Source: CAVQRC01 sp963715045 (GTDB taxonomy: Bacteria > Planctomycetota > Planctomycetia > Pirellulales > Lacipirellulaceae). Taken from it: a stretch of 64,000 nucleotides of DNA. Position 1 is the first letter of the stretch. The number at the start of each line of letters is the position of its first letter. Positions 29,200 through 39,596 of the stretch are shown in pieces. A model generated the notes under the pieces. That model did no database searches. It saw only the letters and a program-made list of their open reading frames with translations, and had not been told where the DNA came from. The stretch spans positions 124,001 through 188,000 of the forward strand of contig CAVQRC010000003.1 in the NCBI GenBank assembly GCA_963715045.1, read 5' to 3'. The position numbers were made by a program, and so were the translations under genes.

Positions 29200-32100
29200 A
29201 TCCACAAACAGGAATTCGTTGCTGTTGAAGAGAATCGCGGCAGGTCGCCGCGAGTCCGTGCTTGCCGCGCGTAGGCGACCAGGAGCACGCTCTTCCTGTG
29301 GGCTTGGTTGTCGCAAGCAGGATCAGTCGGCAGGCCTGCGTCACCTGCTCGTCGAGGGTCGCATGGCTCGATCTGCGAGTCTCTCCGCGAGCACCTGACT
29401 GTGATGCAGCACGAAATCATTGTTGAACAGTGTCAGCGCCTGCAATGCGGATACGGAATACCCGCGCTAGGGAGCGAGCAGTCCCAGGTCGGGGAAATCG
29501 AGCGATTCCATGAACGGGTCGGCGATCCCACGCCAGACGACCCGATAGATACTCCGCCTGGCCGCGGTCGGATGACTCCCAGTCGAAGGCGTCGTAGTCC
29601 AGTTGCGGCGTTAATTGCTGGCCCTTCGGCTTGCGTGAATTGTTCAATGCCCGGGCCTCCCATCGTCAGGTCGATGCGTCCGGAGATCTGCAGGACAGCG
29701 TCGCGAAACGACTCGGCGTCCAGCGGCCGACGATTCATACGCCAGAGCAAACGATTCTCGGCGTCGATGGAGTGCGGCGAACCTGGAGTCGTCGCAGACG
29801 ATGTGCGCGACGCCTGCTGCTACGTCGACGGACAACAGAATCAGGCGATGCAGTTCTTTCAGCGATCCGTTCGCATCGTCGCGAAACCAGACGGCCAGCC
29901 AGTCGAGCAGTTCCGGATGCGACGGTGTGCTCGCCCATGCGACCAAAGTCGTTCGGTGTGTCGCAGAGACCGCGTCCGAAGTGATAGGACCAGACGCGAT
30001 TGACGACGCTCCGCCACGTGAGCGGATTGTCGCGTGCAGCCAGCCAGTCGGCCAGGGCGGCCCGGCGAGACGCTTCGTCTTGCGGATCCGTCCAGTTCAA
30101 ATCGACCAGCCAACGTCGCGATGGCCGACAGCGCACCAGGCGACGGCGACCTCGCCCGGTTTGTCGATGTCGCCGCGTTGCAGCACGTGGACAACCTTGG
30201 GAGCTATCGGGCTGCCGAGTTTCTTGCCATGCGAGTAGCCGCTCGACACCGCGTACACGGACCGCGGTCGCCGGCAGACCGGCGAGTTGCTGTTCGGCAT
30301 GACGCCGCAGGGCATACGCGGCAATCGCAGCCTGCTGTTGCTCCGAGCGCTGATCGCGCGGAAGCTCGAGCGCGCAGATCGAACCGTCCTCCGGCAGGAC
30401 GTCGCATCGTCACGCCGGTGGCGTCGGTCGCATAGAGTTTCAGACGCCCGATCAGGTGCCCGCGCCATGCAGTTGCTTGAGTGCAATGACGAGTTGGCTG
30501 GACGCGGCTTCAGCGTCCAAGGCTCCTCCAGTTCAAATACCGCGTAATGTGACTGACCCACCTTGGGATAGATTCCCCACGCCGTCGCGAGGTCGCCGTC
30601 GAGTGCCTGGGAAATTGTCCAATCCTGCCTGATTCCAGTCCGCTGTCGCTGTGCGCAATCTTCAGTCGCGTCGGTTCGGCGTCCTCCGCGTCAAAGACGA
30701 GTGCCTCAAACTCGGTCAGATGCAGGTTCCCGTTGTCCTGTCGACCGGGGCCTTTCATCGGCAGACTGTCATCGGCCAGCACGTCCAGTCGCAGTGCGGT
30801 TAACTTCGTCAGTGATGTGGGCGACGTGATCGTGTAGGTGTCCTTGTCGGGGCGGACACCCGAGGCCAAGCAGCGAGTGGTCGTCGAGCGCGTTGCAGTG
30901 TCGTGCCGTCGGAGGACAGAAAGATCGTCGGCACAAGTGGTGTCCCAGCATGTCGATTCGTTCTCGAAAGCGTCTGCTCCCACTGGGCGACAATGTCCGC
31001 GTACTCGGGGGCGAGCAGCGTCGGAACGATCGTCGCGTCTCGTCGCTGCGCATCAATTCGCTCCAGCGACGTCGCTCGGCGGCAACGGCCGGGATCGACG
31101 TCGAACTCGACATCTCCTTTCCCGGCGCCAGCAAACACGGCCTGTAGCGAGTAGTAATCTTCCTGGGTGATGGGATCGAACTTGTGGTCGTGACATCGCG
31201 CACAATTGGCGGTCGTGCTGGCGAAGGCCGCCATGGTCTGCGTCACCATGTCGTCGCGGTCGAGATAGTCGAACGTGACCGGTGCGGTTCCGGCACGGCT
31301 CAGTTCCAGTGGTCCTGCCGCGATGAATCCGAGAGCGGCCGTCAGACTGCGACTCGTCGCGGATAGAACCAATCGGCCGCCAATTGTTCGCGAATGAAAC
31401 GATCCCACGGCGTGTCGCGGTTGAAACTGGCAATGACGTAGTCGCGATAACGCCACGCATTCGGACGGAAGACATCATGTTCACAGCCGTGAGAATCCGC
31501 GAAGTGAACGGTATCCAGCCAATGCCGCGCCCAGCGTTCACCGTAGCGTGGAGAATCGAGCAAACGATCGACAAGCTTTTCGTAAGCTCGGGATCGGGGT
31601 CGGCCACGAACGCCGCCACGGCCTCCGGCGTGGGCGGATAGCCCGTGAAGGTCAAAGTACAGCCGCCGAATCAAGCGTGCGCCGGTCCGCCGGCGGCGCG
31701 GGCGTCGAGTCCCTCGGCTGCAGTTGCTGCCGCACAAATGCGTCGATCGGGTTTAACCCATCGTCATCCTGGCGCGCTCGTTCCGGAACGGCCGGCCGTG
31801 CCAACGGACGCAGCGACCACCAGTCGGTCCGATCGCCCTGGTCGCACCGGTCGACGCTACTCGTTTTCTCGGATCGGGGGCCCCGCGGTTGATCCACTCG
31901 ACGAGGAGTTCGATCTGCTCATCCGACAACGCTTCGTCCGGCGGCATCTGAAGATCGGCGTCGTCGCGACGAACGGCCCTGATGAGCAGGCTCTCTTCCG
32001 GTTTTCCCGGGACGATGGCCGGACCACGACCTCCCCCTTCGGCCCATCCGCTCCGCGAATCGAGCGTCAGCCCGCCTTCCATTTCCCCCGCGGCGTGCGA

Positions 32101-32256
32101 ATGACATTCGTAGCAGTGCGTTCTGAGCAACGGTTCAATGGTCTCGGCAAAGAAGCCTTCATCATCTCCGCCCCTCACCGGGTCTTGAGCGGTCACGGCG
32201 GACCACCGTTGCCAGAAGAATGACGATCGACAACGACGTCGACTGGCATGTCGCAC
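29200..32256 (-). pseudogene. PSCyt1-DUF1549-DUF1553 planctomycete cytochrome-type gene, many frameshifts
   Basis: Homology to one large planctomycete protein runs in order along the minus strand but jumps frame at least eight times. In order: PSCyt1 with a haem site (LLRTHCYECHSHAAGEM, CxxCH; ~32200-31870); DUF1549 (NPIDAFVRQQLQP, LIRRLYFDLHGL, YGERWARHWLDTVHFADSHG, ASTTANCARCHDHKFDPITQ with a second CxxCH); a concanavalin-like middle part (TALRLDVLADDSLPMKGPG); and DUF1553 (NPLTWRSVVNRVWSYHFGRG, HPELLDWLAVWFRDDANGSL, NRRPLDAESFRDAVLQISGR). These proteins are secreted, presumed haem proteins of unknown substrate that accompany DUF1501 proteins. As written the gene cannot be expressed intact. 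The frameshift density is far above the rest of the window. The start is uncertain (GTG at 32256 or upstream). Confidence 0.75.
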
Positions 32257-32394
32257 TGAAGAATTGTCTGCTCACGATGGTTCGGGATTTCCCAGGGGGA
32301 AAGGATTTCGAGCCGATCCACATTTGCCACGTCGCCTATTGTAGCAGTCTGCTCCTCCCGCTCATCGAGTTCAGGACAGACGCCACGAGCCGAA

Positions 32395-32652
32395 TCAAGA
32401 ACTGGGGTTAGGGTGCCTTGGTCCGACCGCCTGGGAGAAACGGAACTGATTCGGGGTTCTGCGACAGGTGCTCACGGCACCCGGACCTTCAGTGTTGGAT
32501 ACCGCTGCTTCACGAACCAGCGTTAACACGATCTCGGCTGGCGGCCGCAAGCAGTGCCGCGTATGTTTTCGAGTGTCCTGGCGAATCCCTTCGGGCAACG
32601 GCTCATCGGCGGGCGGGCGGCCTCGATGGATTTTGTAGCGACGCGCATCCAA
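32395..32652 (-). CDS. Possible small protein or gene fragment, unknown
   Basis: An 85-residue frame from a TTG at 32652 reads DARRYKIHRGRPPADEPLPE then GIRQDTRKHTRHCLRPPAE and IVLTLVREAAVSNT. The basic, His-rich start looks like real protein rather than shadow sequence. There is no recognisable ribosome binding site, the start codon is weak, and the second half (after ~residue 55) loses protein character. It may be the N-terminal remnant of a conserved gene broken by an indel. The rest of the 32257-32710 spacer shows nothing I can support. Confidence 0.3.
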   Translation of the reverse strand: MDARRYKIHRGRPPADEPLPEGIRQDTRKHTRHCLRPPAEIVLTLVREAAVSNTEGPGAVSTCRRTPNQFRFSQAVGPRHPNPSS

Positions 32653-32710
32653 AAATGTTAAGCGGGACTACGATGCGGGTAAACGCTGCGGTGCTGAAGA
32701 GAGATGTGCC

Positions 32711-33660
32711 ATGCACAGGCGGATGCTGATCTACCTGACCGGGATCGCTGGGAACGTTCCCGCTCACCCGCGAATCGTCTGCCAGCGAACCGCCGATTAC
32801 TGCCCTGACGTTCGCCCCCGATGGACAATCCGTTGCCGCGGTCAGTCAAGCGGACGTGGAGGTTTTGGACTGGCCGGATTTGACACCGCAGCGGACGATC
32901 GAGGCTGCCGCGGCGAATCTGCATTGCCTCGCGTTTTCGCCGACCGGCACGCAGTTGGCGGTGGGCGGTGGCGACCCGGCGGAAGACGGCAGCGTCGCGA
33001 TCTTTGCGTGGCCGTCGGGGGAGCTCGTGGCGACCCTTGGCGATCACGACGACTCCGTGCTGGCGATCGCCTGGCGCGATGCCTCCACGCTGATCTCAGC
33101 GAGTCTCGATCGGGACATCAAGCTGTGGGACGTTCCACAGTGTACGAGTGTGCTCACCTGTCAGGGACATTCGCGAGGTGTCTCCGCCCTTTGCGTCTTG
33201 AACGACGGAAAGACGCTGGTGAGTGCCGGGATCGACCAGTCGCTTCGCGTCTGGGACCTGCACTCTGGCGAACTCGTGCGTCAACTGAGCCAACACACGG
33301 GACCTGTTCACGCGTTGGCGTTGCGGCCTGGCGAGGGCGGCTTGCCGATGGTCGCCTCGGCCGCCGGTGATCGCACGATACGCTTCTGGCAGCCGACGAT
33401 TGGCCGCATGGTACGCTTCGTGCGACTCGATTCCGAGCCGCTCGACGTCGCCTGGTTGAACGCGGGAGCTCGCATCGTGGCCGCCTGTGTCGACGGCCGG
33501 GTTCGCGTAGTCGATGCCGATGCGGTCAGAGTCACGCGGAGTTATTCCGGCGATCGACGGTTGGGCCTACGCGATTGCAGTCCACCCCACGGACGGCAGT
33601 GTGGCGGTTGGGGGCAGTGGTGGCGAGGTTCGCCGCATCGCTGATCCACTCCACGAGTAG
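32711..33660 (+). CDS. WD40-repeat beta-propeller protein (two frameshifts)
   Basis: Three consecutive frames give one propeller of ~315 residues. Blades: PPITALTFAPDGQSVAAVSQ, LHCLAFSPTGTQLAVGGGDP, DDSVLAIAWRDASTLISASL then DIKLWDVPQ, SRGVSALCVLNDGKTLVSAG then SLRVWDLHSG, and TGPVHALALRPGEGG then TIRFWQPTIG. The frame changes near 32765-32780 and near 33545, each by one extra base; after the second, reading continues AYAIAVHPTDGSVAVGGSGG to a tag at 33658-33660. Similar WD40 proteins accompany the DUF1501/PSCyt operons of planctomycetes, but here the gene points the other way. A ligand or partner cannot be inferred. The N-terminus (MHRRMLIYLTGIAG) may be a short export or anchor segment. Confidence 0.72.
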
Positions 33661-34012
33661 ATCGAAATGACGGAAGACCGTCACGATCAACGTGACGACG
33701 CAGGATCGCCGCACCATGGCCGAGGTCAACAGGCGGCTTGAAGTGCGTCACAGAACACGTGACAATCGTCGCTCGATTCGGAATGACTTGTCCAGGGATC
33801 AAGGGGTTTCGGGAATCACTTCACTGCGACTGCGTACGAAAGGTTCGACCACTTCGTGAAGTCAGATTCGTGAAGTCCGAACTTGTCGTGTGAAACGATT
33901 GTCAAGTGGATCTGCGGTCACGATTTTGCGGCCGTTTCCCGCCGGGTGAAATCCCGGTGGGTCGACTCCACTGCTGCCTGGAACACTTCCCAGCTCTGCC
34001 GGAGGATAACTC
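33661..34012. other. 352-bp spacer, no gene seen
   Basis: Only shadow ORFs. It ends with GCCGGAGG at ~34000-34007, the ribosome binding site of the following gene. No hairpin or repeat family was recognised. Confidence 0.5.
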
Positions 34013-35164
34013 ATGAGATGCAGCGGCCTGATCCTGGTCATCACTTTCGCGGGGATGCACATCTCTGCGGCGGACGCGCAGCGGGCTCCCATGGACCAGC
34101 TCTACCAGCTTCGGGACGCCAGGTCGCGCTCCATCAGCCCGGAGAACTTCACCGGTGAGAAGGGCAAAGGCGGAATGGCCACGCTCGAAGAGGGCACTGC
34201 GGCGCGCGCCGCCCGGGAACTCGGCCAGGGATGGAAAGTGAATCCCTATGTCTACATCCAACCGGGAGAGACATTCACGTTGGCCAAGATCGAGGACTCC
34301 GGCATCATCAACCATATCTGGATGACGCCGGTCGGTGATTACCGGCTGATGATTCTGCGGTTCTACTGGGATGGCGAGACGGAGCCTTCGGTCGAAGTGC
34401 CGGTCGGCGACTTCTTCGCGGCCGGCTGGGGAATGGGGAACGAGCCGCGAATCAGCTCGCTCGCGGTGTGCGTCAATCCGCGGAGCGGCTTCAATTCGTA
34501 CTGGCAGATGCCGTTTGGAAAGAGCTGTCGCGTGACGCTGGAGAATCTGGGCGACCGCCGGGCGACCGTGTATTACCAGATCGATTACTCGCTCGAAGAC
34601 ATTCCCGAGGCAACACCGACCTTCCACGCCCAGTTTCGCCGCGTGAATCCGCTGCCTTTGAAGGAGGTGTTCACGATTGTCGACGGCATTCGCGGTCGCG
34701 GTCAGTACGTGGGTACGTATCTGGCGCACGGCGCTAACGGTCAGGGCTGGTGGGGTGAGGGCGAGATCAAGTTCTACATCGACGGAGACGACCAGTTCCC
34801 GACCATTTGTGGTACTGGAGAAGAAGATTATTTCTGCGGTTCCTATGGCTACAACGAGCGGGAGCAGGCTGGTCGCGTAGCCTACGACAGCTTCAGCAGT
34901 CCCTACACGGGTTTCTATCACGTACGCCATGAAGGCGGGCAACGCCGCTTTGGTCAGTACCGCTGGCACATCACCGACCCGGTGCGATTCGAGAAGGATC
35001 TGCGGATTACGATTCAGAGCCTGGGATGGCAGAGCGAAGGCCGTTACCTGCCGCTCGAGGACGACCTCGCGGCGGTGGCCTACTGGTACCAGGTGGAACC
35101 TCACCAGCGTTTCCCCCCGCTGCCGGCCAAAGAACATCTGGTGATTACCGAGAAAGATCCGTGA
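34013..35164 (+). CDS. Secreted GH172 (DUF2961) glycoside hydrolase family protein
   Basis: 383 residues. CGGAGG lies 7 bases before ATG 34013. The signal peptide (SGLILVITFAGMHISAADA) is followed by a complete DUF2961 domain: SRSISPENFTGEKGKGGMAT, GETFTLAKIEDSGIINHIWM, LRFYWDGETEPSVEVPVGDF, VNPRSGFNSYWQMPFGKSC, EGEIKFYIDGDDQFPTICGT then GEEDYFCGSYGY, and YRWHITDPVRFEKDLRITIQ. DUF2961 was reclassified as GH172, whose studied members cleave fructofuranose or arabinofuranose units; the acidic residues around GTGEEDYF and the DGE/DGD segments fit the catalytic and trimer-interface regions. The substrate here is unknown but probably a furanoside-containing polysaccharide outside the cell. No other carbohydrate enzyme is adjacent. 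Confidence 0.9.
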   Translation: MRCSGLILVITFAGMHISAADAQRAPMDQLYQLRDARSRSISPENFTGEKGKGGMATLEEGTAARAARELGQGWKVNPYVYIQPGETFTLAKIEDSGIINHIWMTPVGDYRLMILRFYWDGETEPSVEVPVGDFFAAGWGMGNEPRISSLAVCVNPRSGFNSYWQMPFGKSCRVTLENLGDRRATVYYQIDYSLEDIPEATPTFHAQFRRVNPLPLKEVFTIVDGIRGRGQYVGTYLAHGANGQGWWGEGEIKFYIDGDDQFPTICGTGEEDYFCGSYGYNEREQAGRVAYDSFSSPYTGFYHVRHEGGQRRFGQYRWHITDPVRFEKDLRITIQSLGWQSEGRYLPLEDDLAAVAYWYQVEPHQRFPPLPAKEHLVITEKDP

Positions 35165-35392
35165 CGGGTGCCAAGGCGTTCAGTTCGCCCGGCTCGGCAA
35201 CCCCACCTCTGTGAGGCTACGCCCGGCGAGTGTGGCTCGCAGGCAGGGTGTTCACGAATCACTGCAAATGCTAGTTTGCTGCCGTCCAGTTGCGATGTAT
35301 TGAGTGGGACGTGTTTGATATTTTTCGGCAAGGGACGCGTCGAGAGCACGCCCGGCACCAGTCGCAACCGTGTTAGCGGATGGTAGGATCCC

Positions 35393-36516
35393 ATGAGCGT
35401 CGAAGTTGTCATCAGCGGAGCCGGAATCTGGAAGCCCGAGCACCGTATCAGCAATGAAGAGCTGGTCGCCAGCTTCAACAGCTGGGTCGATCGGTACAAC
35501 GCCGAGAACGTCAAGGCAATCGAGTCCGGCCAGCTGTCTCCGCAAGCGCACTCGAGCGAGGAATTCATCGAGAAAGCTGCCGGGATCAGGAACCGTTACG
35601 TGTACATCAAGGACGGTATTCTGGATGTCGATCGGATGCGTCCGCGACTGCGTCGCCGGGACGACGAGGAACTCTCGCACCAGGCGGAGATCGCCCTGCA
35701 CGCGGCCCAATCGGCGATGGCGGCGGCCGGCAAGACGGGCCGCGACATCGACATGGTCATCGTGTCGTGCGCGTATACCGAACGTGCCTATCCGGCGATC
35801 GCGATCGAGGTGCAGCAAGCGCTGGGGATTCGCGGTGTCGGATTCGACATGCTCGTGGCCTGCTCGTCGGCGACTTTCGGGCTGCAACGGGCGTGCGACG
35901 CGATCAAGGCAGGTTCGGCCCGGGCGGTGCTGGTTATCAATCCGGAGTTGATCACCCCGCAGGTCAACTTTCGGGATCGCGACAGCCATTTCCTGTTCGG
36001 GGATGTGAGCACGGCCGTGGTCGTCGAAACCGCCGAGGGGTGCACCTCGGCCCAGAGCTACAGCGTTCTGGGGACTGGAGCCGAGACGCGGTACTCCAAC
36101 AATATCCGTTCCAACTTCGGGTACATGGCTTACGCCGACGATACGAATCCTTTCGCCCCGAGAACCTGTTTCATCAGCAGGGGCGAAAGGTGTTCAAAGA
36201 AGTCTGTCCGCTGGCCGCAGCGCACCTGGAAGCTCAGGTCGCGGGGGTTGGAATCGGCGTTGGCGACGTGCGGCGGTGGTGGCTGCACCAGGCCAATTCG
36301 AACATGAATCGGCTGATTACCCGCCGTTTGCTCGGACATGACACCACCCAGGATGAGGCGCCGATCGTCCTGGATGAATTCGCCAATACGGCCTCGGCGG
36401 GGTCGATCATCGCGTTCTGCCTCCATCACGAGGATCTTCAGCCGGGTGACTACGGCGTGATTTGCTCGTTCGGGGCCGGCTACTCGATCGGCAGTCTCGT
36501 CCTTCGGAAACGGTGA
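35393..36516 (+). CDS. Beta-ketoacyl-ACP synthase III, long PA3286-like type (one frameshift)
   Basis: About 374 residues after joining two frames. It matches the longer KAS III branch typified by Pseudomonas PA3286: ISNEELVASFNSWVDRYNAE, EEFIEKAAGIRNRYVYIKDG, CAYTERAYPAIAIEVQQALG. The catalytic Cys is ~157 (DMLVACSSATFG); then FRDRDSHFLFGDVSTAVVVE, His in RWWLHQANSNMNRLI, Asn in EFANTASAGSIIAFC, and the terminal SFGAGYSIGSLVLRKR. It condenses an acyl-CoA primer with malonyl-ACP to start or refill fatty acid synthesis. A deletion of one c near 36160 (cgccccgag) moves the C-terminal third to the next frame. It is a lone gene; no other fab gene is adjacent. Confidence 0.88.
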
Positions 36517-36576
36517 GTTCCGCCATCCGCAGGGCGATTCGCACCGACACGCATCGCGGGGCTGCGAGCCGCCCGC

Positions 36577-39273
36577 TCAGGTCACGGGATCTTCCGCAGG
36601 TCCGCCGGTCGGTGGCCGGGGAATGATCGCCTCGCTGTCGCAGGCCCGCTTGATCATCAGCAGGCGGTCGACGTCGTAGACGTGAATCACGCCATCCTTG
36701 CCACCGAGCAGCAGGCGGTTTCCGTCGTTCGTCAATTCGGCGGTAATGATCCGTTCCGTGCGGGTCTCGAGCATCAGCGGGCGGGGATCCCGGACCCGCA
36801 CATCCCACAGATTCGCGATGCGGTCCTGGCCGACCGTGACGACGAAGCCCCGGGCCGCATCGCAGACGGACGCCACGATCGGTCCCCGATGTCCGTTCTG
36901 CAGCAATACCAGCGGGGGATCGCCCGCATCCGTGGCGGGTTCGTCGAGAGCGTGTCGCCAGAACTGTGCTTCGCCCGCGGCGCACGCCGTGACGAAGGCC
37001 GGGCCGCTGCGATCAAAGACGATCGATTCGATGACGTCGTCGTGGCCCGGCGTCAGCGTTCGCACAACACCCGTGCTCGTGTCGACCAGCGTCGCCTGAC
37101 GACGTCCCCGCGAAGTTGCCGGATTGCCGTCGATCAATCGTGTGCCTTCGCCGCCGAATACGAGCAGGCGGTCATCATTGGAGATCGCGATTGCGTGCAC
37201 GTCGTCGGTCTGCTGCCCGAGTTCGCTCACCTTCCCGCCGGGCAGGTCCCACCGCTGGACAAGGCCCCGGTCGGCGAAGGTCGCGACGGCAACCCAGGGG
37301 TTCTGGCGGGCGGCGGCGAGCTTCGGCATTTCACCTTCTTGCCGCCCGAGGTACTCCCGCGTTGCCGCGACGTCCGGTTTGGTCAGATCCCAGGTGAACA
37401 GTTCGGTGTAGCCGGGCAGGGGAGAGTTCGTGGCGGCGACGAGATAGCGACCGCCGGCGGCGATGGCGACCTCGACTTCGCCGGCCTGTGTGCGTTCGGA
37501 CTCCTTGTCGAACAGGAACAGCCGCATCGGTTCTCTGACCCCGTCGCAGACCCACACACTGCCGACCTCGTCACCCGCGGCCATCCAGCCATCGCGTGCG
37601 GTGAAACTCCAGATCCCCTGTTCGGCGGCAGCCAGTTTGCCCAGCTCTTCCACGCGGTCGGGCAGCCACCGCCAGCGACGAATCACATCGTCGTTGCCGA
37701 CGGCGATCAGTGTCTGATCATCGGTCGAGCGACGGATCCAGCGAAGGTTGTTGGCCTTGAGATCGTAAACGACGGGGTCGGGGAGGCGGCCATAACGGTT
37801 TGGTTGAAGCTTCACGGCCAGGGCATACTGCTCGGTCGCGGCAGGAGTGTCTCCGGCAGCCAACATCGCGTCGGCGTTACGGGCGTACAACGCTGGGGAA
37901 GGACGGAGCGTCAACTCCTGACGGGCCGAGAGTGCCAGTTCACTGGCGGTGATTGTGAACTCCTCCTGCTCATAATCGGGGAGTCGGCGGGCAGCGACCT
38001 GCAGACTCGCGTCGAGGGGGATTTCCAGCTCAATCCGACCCGCCGGATCGGGCATGCGGGGCGTTCCATTGACGGTGACCTCGGCATCGGCCGGCGAGAT
38101 CACGAGTTCAACCTGGCGGAGCTTTGGTGGCGTTACGACCGGAGGCGTGCTGCCGCCGTCGGTCGTGTCGACGATCGGCTCGGAGCCGCCCCCGTCGCCA
38201 CCGCCAGCGGGTCCGGGGCCTGGCTCGGGCCACCACTTCCAGGCCGCCACACTGCCCCCGACGACGAGACCCAGCAGCAACAGGATGGCCAGCACTTTCC
38301 CGCGACCGCGGCCCGCCTGCGCCTGCGTCTGCTGGGCGGCCGACTTGAGGTCCGCAACCATTTCGGTTGCTGTCGCATAGCGATCTCCGGGTCGAGTGGC
38401 CGTGGCTTTCCTGATGACCGCCCGTTCGGGTTCGGGCAGACGTGACAAATCAAGCGTTCCATTGCGGTGGGCATCGACGACATCGAAATACTTCTGGCTG
38501 TGAAACGGCAATTCACCGGTCCGCAACTCGTGGTAGGTGATCGCCAGGGAGTACTGGTCGGAAGTGCGGCTGGGCTTGTTCTGAAACAGCTCGGGCGGCA
38601 TGTAGGCGGGCGAGCCACCGAGGCTCGTGGCGGTCGCGTCCTGGCGGGCTTCGGCGAGCACCTGGGTCACTCCGAGGTCGCAGATGACCACGGAGCCGCC
38701 CGTCAACATGATGTTTTCCGGCTTGATGTCGCAGTGCTGCACACCCACCTGGCTGGCCCCCACCGAATGCGTGGCCGAGTTCAAGAAGTCGAGTCCCTTG
38801 GCGGCTTCTTCCATGTAACCAAGCAACTCGTCGAGCGGGATCCCCTGACGTCCCTGGGTGCGGCATTCCCGCAGCCGATCACCGAGCGTCTGGTCGCCCA
38901 GCAGCGTCGCGACGACGAGATGAACCGCACTGCCCGAGCTCGTGAGCGAGTCGACAACCAGCGTATCGGTCTCGCTCCGGGAAGTCTCTCGCGTCGCCAG
39001 ATCGGCGACTTCCTCGTTGGTCAGCACGTTCCCGTCGTCGTCGAGCAGCCACAGCGAGACAATCGGCATCAGGTGGGCGTGCCGAATCTGCTTCACGCGC
39101 TGGATACTGCGAAACTCTTTCCAGCCGTGATTGGCCGAGAGGTCGAGGAATTTCAACGCCAGCAAGGTGCCGCCCGGCGAACTCGCCCGCCAGACCTGGC
39201 CGAACTGGCCCTGCCCGAGTTTCGCCTCGAGCCGATAGCCCGGGATGATTTCAATGTCTTCTTGAAGATTCAT
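36577..39273 (-). CDS. Transmembrane Ser/Thr protein kinase with PEGA-like and WD40 domains
   Basis: About 898 residues from ATG 39273 (a frame extension to 39330 lacks a ribosome site). The kinase domain covers residues ~10-290: glycine loop LGQGQFGQVW, VAIK-type Lys in LALKFLD (~41), catalytic loop HCDIKPEN (Asp ~182) and metal-binding DLG (~199) instead of DFG. The HCD replaces HRD, so this is a non-RD kinase. A basic stretch, a transmembrane helix (VLAILLLLGLVVGGSVAAWKWW, ~residues 330-350) and a Pro/Gly linker follow. Next come a PEGA-like strand domain (VELVISPADAEVTVNGTP), a TPR-like helix pair and a WD40 propeller to the end. The propeller is predicted outside the inner membrane, making it a candidate sensor. 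It is convergent with the KAS III gene. Confidence 0.88.
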   Translation of the reverse strand: MNLQEDIEIIPGYRLEAKLGQGQFGQVWRASSPGGTLLALKFLDLSANHGWKEFRSIQRVKQIRHAHLMPIVSLWLLDDDGNVLTNEEVADLATRETSRSETDTLVVDSLTSSGSAVHLVVATLLGDQTLGDRLRECRTQGRQGIPLDELLGYMEEAAKGLDFLNSATHSVGASQVGVQHCDIKPENIMLTGGSVVICDLGVTQVLAEARQDATATSLGGSPAYMPPELFQNKPSRTSDQYSLAITYHELRTGELPFHSQKYFDVVDAHRNGTLDLSRLPEPERAVIRKATATRPGDRYATATEMVADLKSAAQQTQAQAGRGRGKVLAILLLLGLVVGGSVAAWKWWPEPGPGPAGGGDGGGSEPIVDTTDGGSTPPVVTPPKLRQVELVISPADAEVTVNGTPRMPDPAGRIELEIPLDASLQVAARRLPDYEQEEFTITASELALSARQELTLRPSPALYARNADAMLAAGDTPAATEQYALAVKLQPNRYGRLPDPVVYDLKANNLRWIRRSTDDQTLIAVGNDDVIRRWRWLPDRVEELGKLAAAEQGIWSFTARDGWMAAGDEVGSVWVCDGVREPMRLFLFDKESERTQAGEVEVAIAAGGRYLVAATNSPLPGYTELFTWDLTKPDVAATREYLGRQEGEMPKLAAARQNPWVAVATFADRGLVQRWDLPGGKVSELGQQTDDVHAIAISNDDRLLVFGGEGTRLIDGNPATSRGRRQATLVDTSTGVVRTLTPGHDDVIESIVFDRSGPAFVTACAAGEAQFWRHALDEPATDAGDPPLVLLQNGHRGPIVASVCDAARGFVVTVGQDRIANLWDVRVRDPRPLMLETRTERIITAELTNDGNRLLLGGKDGVIHVYDVDRLLMIKRACDSEAIIPRPPTGGPAEDPVT

Positions 39274-39596
39274 GACGGGTAGGAACCGGAAAGAGGCCGC
39301 GCCGCGGCCCTGATTGTAGGGGAGCGGCAATCAACCGGGAAGATTCAACCCCTGGCCGTGCCGATTAGTGGCCGCGAGATCGTCAGGCGAATGTCGATCT
39401 CGTCTCCAGTCGCTCTGGTCCGCTAGAATCCACGCTCCGCGGAACGTGCGGTGAACCCCAGCCCAAACGCTGCCCCGTCTCGTATCGGCGTCGATGATCG
39501 ATCGTGAAACGTGCCAGTGCCGGGGCACGTCATCGTCCGTCAATTCATCGACGCCATCTCAGGAAACTGCTGCTTCGGCAGAGGAGTGTGCGAATC

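Noticed and set aside
36682..38445. 587-residue ORF on the plus strand
   Set aside because: Antisense to the kinase-WD40 gene; no recognisable domain.
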